Assembly (NCBI GenBank): GCA_029243385.1
Contig: JAQWSC010000002.1
Coordinates: 91,734-155,733, forward strand
DNA: 64,000 nucleotides
Direction of reading: 5' to 3'
DNA from: Flavobacteriaceae bacterium
GTDB taxonomy: Bacteria; Bacteroidota; Bacteroidia; Flavobacteriales; Flavobacteriaceae
This document shows, one piece after another, positions 44,189-52,573 of the stretch. The first letter of the stretch is position 1. The number at the start of each line of letters is the position of its first letter. The position numbers were made by a program, and so were the translations under genes. The notes beneath the pieces are model-generated. The model was not told the DNA's origin. It did no database searches and saw nothing but the letters and a program-made list of their open reading frames with translations.

Positions 44189-46600
44189 ATGTCAAACAAA
44201 CTGAGTATAGATAAAGATATTTCTTATTCTTCTTTTAAAAAAGAGGTTTTAAATGATTACAAAATTGCTGTTACAAGCCGCGAAACTAGCTATTTAGGAA
44301 GACGGGAAGTCCTGACTGGAAAAGCAAAATTTGGAATTTTTGGTGATGGAAAGGAATTGCCTCAAATTGCAATGGCAAAGGCTTTTCAAAACGGTGACTT
44401 TAGATCGGGTTACTACAGAGATCAAACTTTTATGATGGCTATTGAGGAATTAACCCCTCAAAAACTTTTTGCAGGTTTATATGCACATACCGATATTGAA
44501 GCCGAACCTATGTCTGCTGGACGTCAAATGGGAGGGCATTTCAATACGGTTAGCATGAACGAAGATGGATCGTGGAGAAATCTTACCCAACAAAAAAATT
44601 CAAGCTCTGACGTATCTTGTACGGCTGCACAAATGCCTCGATTGTTAGGGTTGGCACATGCTTCTAAATTATATCGTAATGTAAAACAATTCAACGACGC
44701 CCACTTTTCTATTGATGGAAATGAAGTCGCTTGGGGCACAATAGGAAATGCCAGTACCAGTGAGGGGTTGTTTTTTGAAACTCTAAATGCGGCTGGAGTT
44801 CTTCAAGTCCCCATGGTTATTAGCGTTTGGGACGACGGATATGGAATTTCTGTTGAAAACAAACACCAAACCATCAAGGAAAGCATTTCCGATGCCTTAT
44901 CAGGATTTGCTAGGGATGAAGCTGCTAATGGCTTTGAAATTTTAACAGTCAATGGGTGGGACTATCCCAGTTTGGTTAACACTTATCAATATGCGGGTGA
45001 ATTAGCTCGTAAAAATCATATTCCTGTTTTGATTCATGTCAAGGAACTAACACAACCCTTGGGACATTCCACTTCTGGATCGCACGAGCGATACAAAAAC
45101 GCTGAACGTTTGCAGTGGGAAAAGGAATTTGACTGTAACGCTATGATGCGTCAATGGATCATTGAAAACGGTATTGCTAGCGAGGAAACGCTTTCAGCAC
45201 TTGAAGACGAAATCAGAAAAGACATTAAAATTGCTAAGCAAAACGCTTGGAAACTCTCCCAAAAACCTATAATTGAAGAAAGAAAAGCCGCAATTGAAAT
45301 TGCAAAATCAGTTGCTGGTACTAGCCATAGTCAGTCAGAGATTGTAGAGCGTTTGAATGAACTTATACAACTTAAAGAGCCTTCTCGCATGGATATTTTA
45401 TCCACGCTGAGAAAAGTGCTGCGCCTTATGGTTGCAAATCGTTCTCAAAATACGCAAGCATTGCAAGATTGGATCAATTCGTATGTTGAAAAAATACAGC
45501 CAAAATTTAGCTCACTTTTATACAACGAATTCAAAACCAACACAGCAAACACCCCTACAATCAAACCAGAATACACTCCCACCTCACCTTTGGTAGATGG
45601 CCGTGTGTTGCTTCGAGATAATTTTGATGCGTTACTCAACAAACATTCCAAATTACTCGTTTTTGGCGAAGATACAGGGAAAATTGGAGACGTAAATCAA
45701 GGGCTTAAAAACTTGCAAGCTAAGTACGGAGAAGAGCGTGTTGGCGATAGAGGAATTCGAGAGGCTTCAATTATTGGCGAAGGTATTGGAATGGCTTTAC
45801 GCGGACTGCGTCCCATTGCAGAAATCCAATATTTGGATTACATGCTGTATGCCCTTCAAATTTTGAGCGACGATTTGGCTTCTCTTCATTACAGAACCTT
45901 TGGAAAGCAATTGGCACCGCTTATCATTCGAACCCGAGGACATCGTCTTGAAGGAATATGGCATTCCGGTTCGCCTATGGGTGGGTTGATCAGTCTTTTG
46001 AGAGGAATCCATATTCTTGTTCCACGAAATATGACTCAGGCTGCGGGTTTTTATAATACTTTACTAAAGAGCCAAGAACCTGCAATGGTAATTGAATCTT
46101 TAAACGGATATCGATTGAAAGAAAAGATGCCTTCCAATTTGGGCGAATTTACTGTTCCTTTAGGTGTTGTTGAAACACTGTCTGAGGGTAATGATATCAC
46201 AATTGTTTCTTACGGTTCTACCCTGAGAATGGTCGAAGAAGCGGCTAAAGAATTAAAACTTCTAAATATACAAGCGGAAGTAATTGATATTCAGTCCCTT
46301 CTACCTTTTGATTTGAATCACGATATTGTAAAAAGTGTTCAAAAAACCAATCGTCTTTTAATTGTTGATGAAGATGTACCTGGTGGTGCGTCGGCATTCA
46401 TTCTTTCAGAAGTTTTGGAAACACAAGGAGGTTATCAGTATTTGGACAGTGCGCCTAAAACATTGACGGCTAAAGAACATAGACCCGCTTACGGTTCGGA
46501 TGGTGATTATTTTTCAAAGCCTTCTGTGGATGATATTATTGAATCTGCCTATGCGATTCTTCACGAATCCCATCCAACAAACTATCCCAAACTACGATAG
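44189..46600 (+). CDS. 2-oxoacid dehydrogenase E1, alpha and beta fused
   Basis: The 803-residue protein fuses both E1 subunits of a thiamine-diphosphate-dependent 2-oxoacid dehydrogenase (pyruvate or branched-chain type). The alpha part (about 1-380) contains the TPP/Mg region AWGTIGNASTSEGLFFETLN followed by SVWDDGYGISVENKH, and QMGGHFNT near residue 112. The beta part (about 465-803) has the transketolase-like VFGEDTGKIGDVNQGL, GDRGIREASIIGEGIGMALR and IIRTRGHRLEGIWHSGSPM. Fused E1 proteins are common in Bacteroidota. E2 and E3 are not encoded nearby, so the substrate is unsettled. It ends one base from the convergent holA. Confidence 0.92.
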   Translation: MSNKLSIDKDISYSSFKKEVLNDYKIAVTSRETSYLGRREVLTGKAKFGIFGDGKELPQIAMAKAFQNGDFRSGYYRDQTFMMAIEELTPQKLFAGLYAHTDIEAEPMSAGRQMGGHFNTVSMNEDGSWRNLTQQKNSSSDVSCTAAQMPRLLGLAHASKLYRNVKQFNDAHFSIDGNEVAWGTIGNASTSEGLFFETLNAAGVLQVPMVISVWDDGYGISVENKHQTIKESISDALSGFARDEAANGFEILTVNGWDYPSLVNTYQYAGELARKNHIPVLIHVKELTQPLGHSTSGSHERYKNAERLQWEKEFDCNAMMRQWIIENGIASEETLSALEDEIRKDIKIAKQNAWKLSQKPIIEERKAAIEIAKSVAGTSHSQSEIVERLNELIQLKEPSRMDILSTLRKVLRLMVANRSQNTQALQDWINSYVEKIQPKFSSLLYNEFKTNTANTPTIKPEYTPTSPLVDGRVLLRDNFDALLNKHSKLLVFGEDTGKIGDVNQGLKNLQAKYGEERVGDRGIREASIIGEGIGMALRGLRPIAEIQYLDYMLYALQILSDDLASLHYRTFGKQLAPLIIRTRGHRLEGIWHSGSPMGGLISLLRGIHILVPRNMTQAAGFYNTLLKSQEPAMVIESLNGYRLKEKMPSNLGEFTVPLGVVETLSEGNDITIVSYGSTLRMVEEAAKELKLLNIQAEVIDIQSLLPFDLNHDIVKSVQKTNRLLIVDEDVPGGASAFILSEVLETQGGYQYLDSAPKTLTAKEHRPAYGSDGDYFSKPSVDDIIESAYAILHESHPTNYPKLR

Positions 46601-46601
46601 A

Positions 46602-47603
46602 CTACATTATCTCAACTAACAATTGCTTGAGCAAATCGCGCTGAGGCATATTGTTGGCGCCAACTCCTTTGCTTTTTAAGTCAAATTCACGAACAGTAGC
46701 TATAATTTGACTGATACGCTTCATTGGATAGCGTTGGGCTGCTGCCTTATATTCTCTTACAAAATAAGGATTGATTCCCAATACTTGCGCAACGTGCTTT
46801 GGAGAATGATCTTGCATTCCGTGATATTGCATCAATTGAGAAAAAAAACTAAAAATCAAGGACAAACTCATTACTAATGGATTTTGTCTTGGGTTTTGAG
46901 AAAAATAATGAACTATTTGGTGGGCTTTTACAACATCGCCTTCGCCGATAGCTTTTCGCAATTCAAAATTATTAAAATCCTTACTAATTCCAATGTGCTG
47001 TTCAATAAGATCGGGAGTGATTTGTTGATCGGATGGGATAACTATCTGAAGTTTTTCAAGTTCTTGCATAATGCGACCCAAGTCATTTCCTAAAAACTCA
47101 ACAAGCATCTGAGCTGCTTTTATTTCAATCGTATATTTTTTGGATGCCAAAACGCTTCGAATCCAATCAGGGACTTGATTTTCATAAAGTTTTTTACTTT
47201 CAAAAACAATTCCTGATTTTTTAATGGACTTGTATAATTTCTTTCGTTTATCCAGTTTTTTGTATTTGTAACAAAGCACCAAGATGGTTGATGGCTGTGG
47301 CTGGTCGGTATAGGCCGAAAGGGCATCAATTGTTTTGGCCAATTCCTGAGCCTCTTTAACGATGACAACTTGAAATTCAGACATCATAGGAAACCGTTTG
47401 CAATGACTAACTATTTGACTAACATCCACATCACGACCGTAGAGCACCGTTTGGTTAAAATCTTTTTCGGCTTCGCTAAGTACTTCTTTTTCCAAAAGCT
47501 GCGATAGTCGATCAATGTAGTAGCTTTCTTCCCCCGTAAATAAATACACAGGAGAAAAAGTTCGATTACGAATTTGATCAATCAGCAGTTTTACTTCGTC
47601 CAT
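46602..47603 (-). CDS. holA: DNA polymerase III delta subunit
   Basis: HolA opens the sliding clamp as part of the clamp loader. The 333-residue protein starts MDEVKLLIDQIRNRTFSPVY and has the AAA+-like N-terminal LFTGEESYYIDRLSQLLEKE, a central QVVIVKEAQEL segment and the C-terminal helical collar with NDLGRIMQELEKLQIVIP. As is normal for delta, no intact Walker A is present. The start at 47603 is preferred because the 51 preceding codons are unlike the family and lie on the start of the divergent gene. Confidence 0.93.
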   Translation of the reverse strand: MDEVKLLIDQIRNRTFSPVYLFTGEESYYIDRLSQLLEKEVLSEAEKDFNQTVLYGRDVDVSQIVSHCKRFPMMSEFQVVIVKEAQELAKTIDALSAYTDQPQPSTILVLCYKYKKLDKRKKLYKSIKKSGIVFESKKLYENQVPDWIRSVLASKKYTIEIKAAQMLVEFLGNDLGRIMQELEKLQIVIPSDQQITPDLIEQHIGISKDFNNFELRKAIGEGDVVKAHQIVHYFSQNPRQNPLVMSLSLIFSFFSQLMQYHGMQDHSPKHVAQVLGINPYFVREYKAAAQRYPMKRISQIIATVREFDLKSKGVGANNMPQRDLLKQLLVEIM

Positions 47604-47630
47604 ACTTTTTTTTTTAGCACCTTTGTGGAG

Positions 47631-48092
47631 ATGGATGTACTTAATTTTCCAAACTGTCGCTTCCGATTCAAAAATAACGAAAATATTCGCCAAATTTTTG
47701 ATCCTATCCGTAAAAAATTTGTGGTGCTTACTCCCGAAGAATGGGTTCGGCAACATACATTACTTTTTTTAATGAATGAAAAAGAATTTCCGCCCACTCT
47801 TATTGCTGTTGAGCGAAAAGTAATGGTCAATGGCATTCCAAAACGTTACGACATAGTAATTCATAGACCCAACGGCTCCATTTTGCTTTTGATTGAATGC
47901 AAAGCGCCCCAAGTTCGAATCGATCAAGATGCCTTTGATCAAATTGCTCGATACAATCTTTCGCTTCAAGCGCAATTGCTAATGGTCACTAATGGCTTAA
48001 ATCACTACTTTTGTACCTTAGATTATGCCAATGAAACGTATCACTTCTTAAAAGACCTTCCCTCCTATTCGGATATTAAAAAAAACGCATGA
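47631..48092 (+). CDS. Orphan type I restriction HsdR N-terminal-domain protein
   Basis: A 153-residue protein with a PD-(D/E)XK nuclease fold like the N-terminus of HsdR. The catalytic triad is suggested by YDIVIHRPNGSILLLIECKA, where Asp and Glu-x-Lys are correctly spaced, and AVERKVMVNGIPKR precedes it. No HsdM, HsdS or helicase part is present, so it is not a restriction system. From memory, the same gene between holA and a glycosyltransferase is common in Flavobacteriia. The ATG at 47631 is 27 nt from the divergent holA start, and its stop overlaps the GT2 start by 4 nt. Confidence 0.85.
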   Translation: MDVLNFPNCRFRFKNNENIRQIFDPIRKKFVVLTPEEWVRQHTLLFLMNEKEFPPTLIAVERKVMVNGIPKRYDIVIHRPNGSILLLIECKAPQVRIDQDAFDQIARYNLSLQAQLLMVTNGLNHYFCTLDYANETYHFLKDLPSYSDIKKNA

Positions 48093-49126
48093 AAGTAGCT
48101 GTTGTTATATTGAATTGGAACGGAAAAGCACTGTTAGACAAGTACCTTCCTAGGGTTTTAAAGCATAGTGTCGGGGCAGAAATTGTCGTGGTTGACAATC
48201 AATCTTCGGATGATTCTGTATCATTTATAGAAACACAATTTCCGACTATTACAATCATCAAGCATTCCCAAAATTTTGGATACGCTGAAGGATACAACCA
48301 AGCTTTAAAACAATTGGATGCCGATTTGTTTTGTTTGTTAAACTCGGATGTAAGGGTCACTAAGGATTGGCTTGAACCTGTAATTACTCATTTCACAAAC
48401 CACCCAGAAACTTCGATAGCACAACCTAAGATTTTAAGCGATAATCAACCCAATACATTTGAGTATGCAGGAGCAGCAGGTGGTTTTATAGACCAGTTTG
48501 GATTTCCGTTTTGTAAAGGGCGAATTTTTCAAAGTTTGGAAAAAGACACTCAACAATACAATGAAACAGCCTCTATTTTTTGGGCTTCTGGTGCTTGTTT
48601 TTTTGTACGTTCCAAAGTATTTAAAGAACTAAATGGCTTCGATACGGATTACTTTGCACATTTTGAAGAAATTGACTTTTGTTGGAGAGCGGCACACAAC
48701 CAACACCAAGCTGTTTGTGTGGGAACTAGCAGCGTTTATCATTTAGGAGGTGGAACTTTACCTTATAAATCGTCACAAAAGCTATATTACAATATTAGAA
48801 ACTCTCTGTTTACTTTGCTCAAAAACCTGCCTTTACAGCTGCTTTTTCCCGTTATTGTAACACGAATGATTTTTGATGGCTTTTTGGGAGTATTCTTTTT
48901 GATAACGCTTCGTCCTTATCTTTTGTTCTCAATTTTTAGAGCACACTTTAGCTTCTATACATCTTTTGGGAGTATTTTTAAAAAAAGAAAGTTTTATAAT
49001 AAAACCAATCAATACTTCGTTGTAAGGTCAATAATTATTCAATATTTCATATTTAGACGACGATTTTTTAATAATTTAAAAATTCGTGTTAAAAAAAAGT
49101 TAGCAACGTCTTCCAAATCTGAATAA
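48089..49126 (+). CDS. Family 2 glycosyltransferase with C-terminal membrane segment
   Basis: The 345-residue protein is a GT-A-fold glycosyltransferase: VAVVILNWNGKALLDKYLP at the start, VVDNQSSDDS as the nucleotide-sugar site, and FCLLNSDVRV with the Asp that binds metal. A second acidic site is FDTDYFAHFEEIDFCWRA. Hydrophobic segments near 255-290 (LLFPVIVTRMIFDGFLGVFF and then LLFSIF) anchor it in the membrane. It likely adds a rhamnosyl-type or other sugar to a surface polysaccharide, but the sugar is unknown. It overlaps the HsdR-N gene by 4 nt. Confidence 0.9.
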   Translation: MKVAVVILNWNGKALLDKYLPRVLKHSVGAEIVVVDNQSSDDSVSFIETQFPTITIIKHSQNFGYAEGYNQALKQLDADLFCLLNSDVRVTKDWLEPVITHFTNHPETSIAQPKILSDNQPNTFEYAGAAGGFIDQFGFPFCKGRIFQSLEKDTQQYNETASIFWASGACFFVRSKVFKELNGFDTDYFAHFEEIDFCWRAAHNQHQAVCVGTSSVYHLGGGTLPYKSSQKLYYNIRNSLFTLLKNLPLQLLFPVIVTRMIFDGFLGVFFLITLRPYLLFSIFRAHFSFYTSFGSIFKKRKFYNKTNQYFVVRSIIIQYFIFRRRFFNNLKIRVKKKLATSSKSE

Positions 49127-49162
49127 TTAATTAATTTCGTACAAAATTTAATAACAAAAAAA

Positions 49163-50020
49163 ATGAAAAGAAGTGGATTCGCATTGTTGATCGTAGCAGT
49201 TTTAGTTTCATCCTGTGTTTCACAGAAGAAATACGCTGCACTAGAGTCACAAAATCAAAAGACGAAAAATTTATTAAACACCGCCACGGTTAAATTGAAT
49301 TCTTGTTTGGATGCAAAAACTTCTGCTGAAGCTGCAATGGCCGTTTTGAAAGAGCAAAATGCCTTTTTAAAAGCCAACAATCAAGATTTAATAAACAATA
49401 TGGGTAACATGACTACATTGAGTCAAAAAGGTGCTGAAAATCTTGAACGTTCTTTGGAAAGTATTAAGGAAAAAGATTTAACGATTCGTAAGATGCAAGA
49501 TGCTGTAACTCGAAGAGATTCCGTTACCCTTGCTTTGGTAACCAGTCTCAAAGGAGCACTTATAGACATCAACGACAGCGATATCGAAGTCAATGTTGAA
49601 AAAGGTGTGGTATTTATATCCATTTCTGACAAACTGTTGTTTAACAGCGGAAGCTATGTTGTTTCAAGCAGAGCTAAGGAAGTTTTGGGTAAAGTTGCCA
49701 AAGTGGTTTTAGACAAGCCTGAAATAGAATTTATGGTAGAAGGGCATACTGACAACGTGCCAATTAAAAACGAAGTGTTGTTAGACAATTGGGATTTGAG
49801 TGTAAAAAGAGCGACCTCTGTTGTTCGTGTTTTGCAAAACGATTTTGGAGTTCCTCCAGCTCGTATGACTGCCGCTGGACGTAGTTATTATGTTCCTGTA
49901 GCCGACAACGACACCAAAGCCAATCGTTCCAAAAACAGAAGAACGCGTATTGTTGTGCTTCCAAAATTGGATCAATTTTATGAGCTTATCGAACAAGGAA
50001 TGTCTGCCGCTGCTCAATAA
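49163..50020 (+). CDS. OmpA/MotB-domain lipoprotein
   Basis: The 285-residue protein has a lipobox with Cys18 (VAVLVSSC), a long heptad-rich helix (about 25-120) and an OmpA C-terminal domain (about 150-265) with LFNSGSYVVSSRAKEVLGKV, FMVEGHTDNVP, SVKRATSVVRVLQNDFGV and NRSKNRRTRIVVLPK. It is probably tethered to the outer membrane by lipid and bound to peptidoglycan, like Pal. It follows GT2 by 36 nt and is closed by a strong terminator. Confidence 0.93.
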   Translation: MKRSGFALLIVAVLVSSCVSQKKYAALESQNQKTKNLLNTATVKLNSCLDAKTSAEAAMAVLKEQNAFLKANNQDLINNMGNMTTLSQKGAENLERSLESIKEKDLTIRKMQDAVTRRDSVTLALVTSLKGALIDINDSDIEVNVEKGVVFISISDKLLFNSGSYVVSSRAKEVLGKVAKVVLDKPEIEFMVEGHTDNVPIKNEVLLDNWDLSVKRATSVVRVLQNDFGVPPARMTAAGRSYYVPVADNDTKANRSKNRRTRIVVLPKLDQFYELIEQGMSAAAQ

Positions 50021-50043
50021 TTGTTTCAAACAATAAAAAAATA

Positions 50044-50076
50044 TTAAAAACGCAACCCAATGGGTTGCGTTTTTTT
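50044..50076 (+). terminator. Intrinsic terminator
   Basis: CGCAACCC (50051-50058) and GGGTTGCG (50062-50069) form an 8-bp stem with loop AAT, preceded by A residues and followed by seven T residues. It lies 24 nt after the OmpA lipoprotein gene. Confidence 0.93.
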
Positions 50077-50171
50077 GTGTATTAAGCTAACAAACTATTT
50101 AGAATCAAATTTAAAAAACGCCCCATAACCCAATTAAAAAGTCGTTCTTTGCAAAAAAACTATAAAATACT

Positions 50172-51941
50172 ATGAGTTCTTTCTCAACAACTGGATTAGA
50201 GGGTGATATATTAAAAGCGATTGGCGAAATGGGTTTTGAAACCCCTACTCCTATCCAAGAAAAAACCATTCCTTTGTTATTGGACTCTGAAAAAGATATC
50301 ATAGCATTAGCACAAACAGGTACGGGAAAAACAGCCGCGTTTGGATTGCCTGCCATTCAACTTACACAAATTAATGAACGGTTCCCACAAACCTTGATTT
50401 TATGTCCAACACGGGAGTTGTGTTTGCAAATTACCAACGACCTTGCCAATTATTCTAAATATGTCAAAGGGCTTAAGGTAGTTGCTGTTTACGGAGGTGC
50501 CAGTGCAGAAAACCAAATTAGAGATATTAAAAAAGGAGCGCAAATTATTGTGGGTACTCCAGGAAGAACCAAAGACTTGATGTCTCGAAATCGACTCCCT
50601 CTCAATCGTGTAGAGCGGGTTATTTTGGATGAAGCCGACGAAATGCTAACCATGGGTTTCAAAGAAGAACTCAATGCTATTTTGGCAGAAACTCCTGAGC
50701 ACAAACAAACCTTGTTGTTTTCGGCTACCATGTCGAGTGAAATTAAGCGCATCTCAAAAAAATACATGCACGACCCTATTGAAGTAACCGTAGCTCGTGT
50801 GAATTTAGCTTCTGAAAATGTTACCCATCAAATGTACATGGTACAGGCGCGCGATCGGTATGAAGTGCTCAAACGAATTGCTGACATGAATCCCAATATT
50901 TATGGAATTGTGTTTTGTAGAACTCGAAGAGAAACCAAAGAAATTGCAAAAAAGCTAATGGGTGACGGCTACAATGCGGATGAACTCCATGGAGATCTAT
51001 CGCAATCGCAGCGTGACGAAGTTATGGGAAGGTTTCGTTCGGGGCATTTACAACTTTTAATTGCCACTGATGTGGCAGCTCGAGGTTTGGATGTAAATGA
51101 TTTAACACATGTTATCAATATTAGCCTTCCTGATGATCCAGAAGTGTATGTACACCGAAGTGGAAGAACAGGTCGTGCTGGGAAAAGTGGAATTTCTATC
51201 GCCATTATCAATACTCGTGAGTCCCGAAAAATAAACGATATTGAACGCAAATCGGGTATTAGCTTTTCAAAAGAAACTGCTCCCACTGGAAAAGAAATTT
51301 GCACAAAACAATTGTATTCCTTAATTGACAAAATCGTCAAAGTTGAAGTTGATGATAGTCAAATTGAACCTTTTTTACCCGCTATTTATGAAAAGTTAGA
51401 AGCTTTGAATCGCGAAGATTTGATCAAGCATTTTGTTTCTGCTGAATTCAATCGATTTTTGATGTATTATAAAAATTCCAAAGACATTGGCACGGATTCA
51501 GGAAGTAGAAAAGAAAGACCCAATCGAAAAGAACGTTCCAATCGAAGCAATACTGACTTTGCAAGTGTGTCTATTAATATTGGTAGAAACAACGATCTGA
51601 ACCCAGCTCGATTGATTGGAGTTATTAACGAAAGTTTGCGGTCTAGAAACTCCGAAATTGGCCGTATTGACATTCAAAAGGGACGTACTTTGTTTGAAAT
51701 CGACGCTCAATTACAATCCGATGTGGTAAATGCTCTTAAAGGAATTGAATTTGAAGGTGTTAAGGTGATGGCAAAAGCCTCTGAAGAAAAGCCTTCACGA
51801 AGTCCCAAAGGAGAGAAACGAGGAGGAAAACGAACTCGAAAAAGCAACTTCAAAGGAGATAGTTTTGGGAAATGGATGAAACCAAACGAAGTTAATTTTA
51901 AAGGAAAAAAATCGCACCGAAAAGGACGCAAAAATAAATAG
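50172..51941 (+). CDS. DEAD-box RNA helicase (DeaD/CsdA-like) with DbpA-type C-terminal RNA-binding domain
   Basis: The 589-residue helicase unwinds RNA in ribosome assembly or cold adaptation. It has the Q motif FETPTPIQEKTIP, motif I AQTGTGKTAAFGLP, Ia PTRELCLQI, II VILDEADEMLTMGF, III SATMS and VI YVHRSGRTGRAGKSG. Residues about 455-540 (FASVSINIGRNNDLNPARLI onward) form a DbpA/CsdA-type RRM. The tail is highly basic, Lys/Arg/Gly-rich (KRGGKRTRKS), as in other cold-shock helicases. Upstream, 50077-50171 shows no other gene. Confidence 0.93.
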   Translation: MSSFSTTGLEGDILKAIGEMGFETPTPIQEKTIPLLLDSEKDIIALAQTGTGKTAAFGLPAIQLTQINERFPQTLILCPTRELCLQITNDLANYSKYVKGLKVVAVYGGASAENQIRDIKKGAQIIVGTPGRTKDLMSRNRLPLNRVERVILDEADEMLTMGFKEELNAILAETPEHKQTLLFSATMSSEIKRISKKYMHDPIEVTVARVNLASENVTHQMYMVQARDRYEVLKRIADMNPNIYGIVFCRTRRETKEIAKKLMGDGYNADELHGDLSQSQRDEVMGRFRSGHLQLLIATDVAARGLDVNDLTHVINISLPDDPEVYVHRSGRTGRAGKSGISIAIINTRESRKINDIERKSGISFSKETAPTGKEICTKQLYSLIDKIVKVEVDDSQIEPFLPAIYEKLEALNREDLIKHFVSAEFNRFLMYYKNSKDIGTDSGSRKERPNRKERSNRSNTDFASVSINIGRNNDLNPARLIGVINESLRSRNSEIGRIDIQKGRTLFEIDAQLQSDVVNALKGIEFEGVKVMAKASEEKPSRSPKGEKRGGKRTRKSNFKGDSFGKWMKPNEVNFKGKKSHRKGRKNK

Positions 51942-51947
51942 TAATAT

Positions 51948-52571
51948 CTAGGCAAAATCTGAGGTGTCTCCCAAACCTTTTCGAATCAAAACAGCCTCAG
52001 CAGCTGTCAAGTCCACGATACTAGAAGGTGTATTTTTTCCGTATCCACCATCAATGACACAGTCAACCTGATTTTTCCAACGTTCGAAAATCAACTCTGG
52101 GTCGGTTCTATATTCCAGAATTTCATCCTCGTGAAGCAACGAAGTTGACGCCAATGGGTTTCCTAATGCTTCTACCAGTGCATTATCTATGGAATGATCT
52201 GGAATCCGAATTCCAATTTGTTTACGATATTTAAGGTGCTTAGGCAATTTGCTGCTACCATTTAAGATAAACGTAAATGGTCCTGGTAGGTGTTTTTTTA
52301 AAATACGAAAATTTTTACCTTCCAATTGCTTCACATATTGAGACAAATCGCTTAAATCGCTACAAATTAATGAAAACGTTGTCTTTTGCAGTTTTAAATT
52401 TTTGAGTTTTGCCATTCTGTTTAGGGCTTTGGAACTCATAATATCGCAACACATGCCATAAACCGTATCTGTAGGATAAATGACTATACCGCCTTTTTTT
52501 AAAACTTCTACTACTTTATCAAGAGCTTTCTGGCTAGGGTTTTTATCGTATATTTTAATAAAAAAACTCAT
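51948..52571 (-). CDS. Threonylcarbamoyl-AMP synthase-type protein (Sua5/YciO/YrdC family)
   Basis: The 207-residue protein has the YrdC-fold signature VEVLKKGGIVIYPTDTVYGM and the later LPGPFTFILNGSS, RIPDHSIDNALVEALGNPLA, with conserved basic and Ser/Thr residues. Members make threonylcarbamoyl-AMP for the t6A tRNA modification, although the YciO branch may not. The conserved KxR-SxN pattern of TsaC is not clearly visible, so YciO-type is a real alternative. It is 2 nt downstream of the uvrD/pcrA gene on the same strand. Confidence 0.85.
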   Translation of the reverse strand: MSFFIKIYDKNPSQKALDKVVEVLKKGGIVIYPTDTVYGMCCDIMSSKALNRMAKLKNLKLQKTTFSLICSDLSDLSQYVKQLEGKNFRILKKHLPGPFTFILNGSSKLPKHLKYRKQIGIRIPDHSIDNALVEALGNPLASTSLLHEDEILEYRTDPELIFERWKNQVDCVIDGGYGKNTPSSIVDLTAAEAVLIRKGLGDTSDFA

Positions 52572-52573
52572 TA

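Noticed and set aside
47604..47756. Fifty-one extra N-terminal residues for holA
   Set aside because: They lie over the divergent HsdR-N gene and are unlike HolA.
47631..48092. Restriction-modification system
   Set aside because: Only an HsdR-N-type domain is present, with no methylase or specificity gene within the window.
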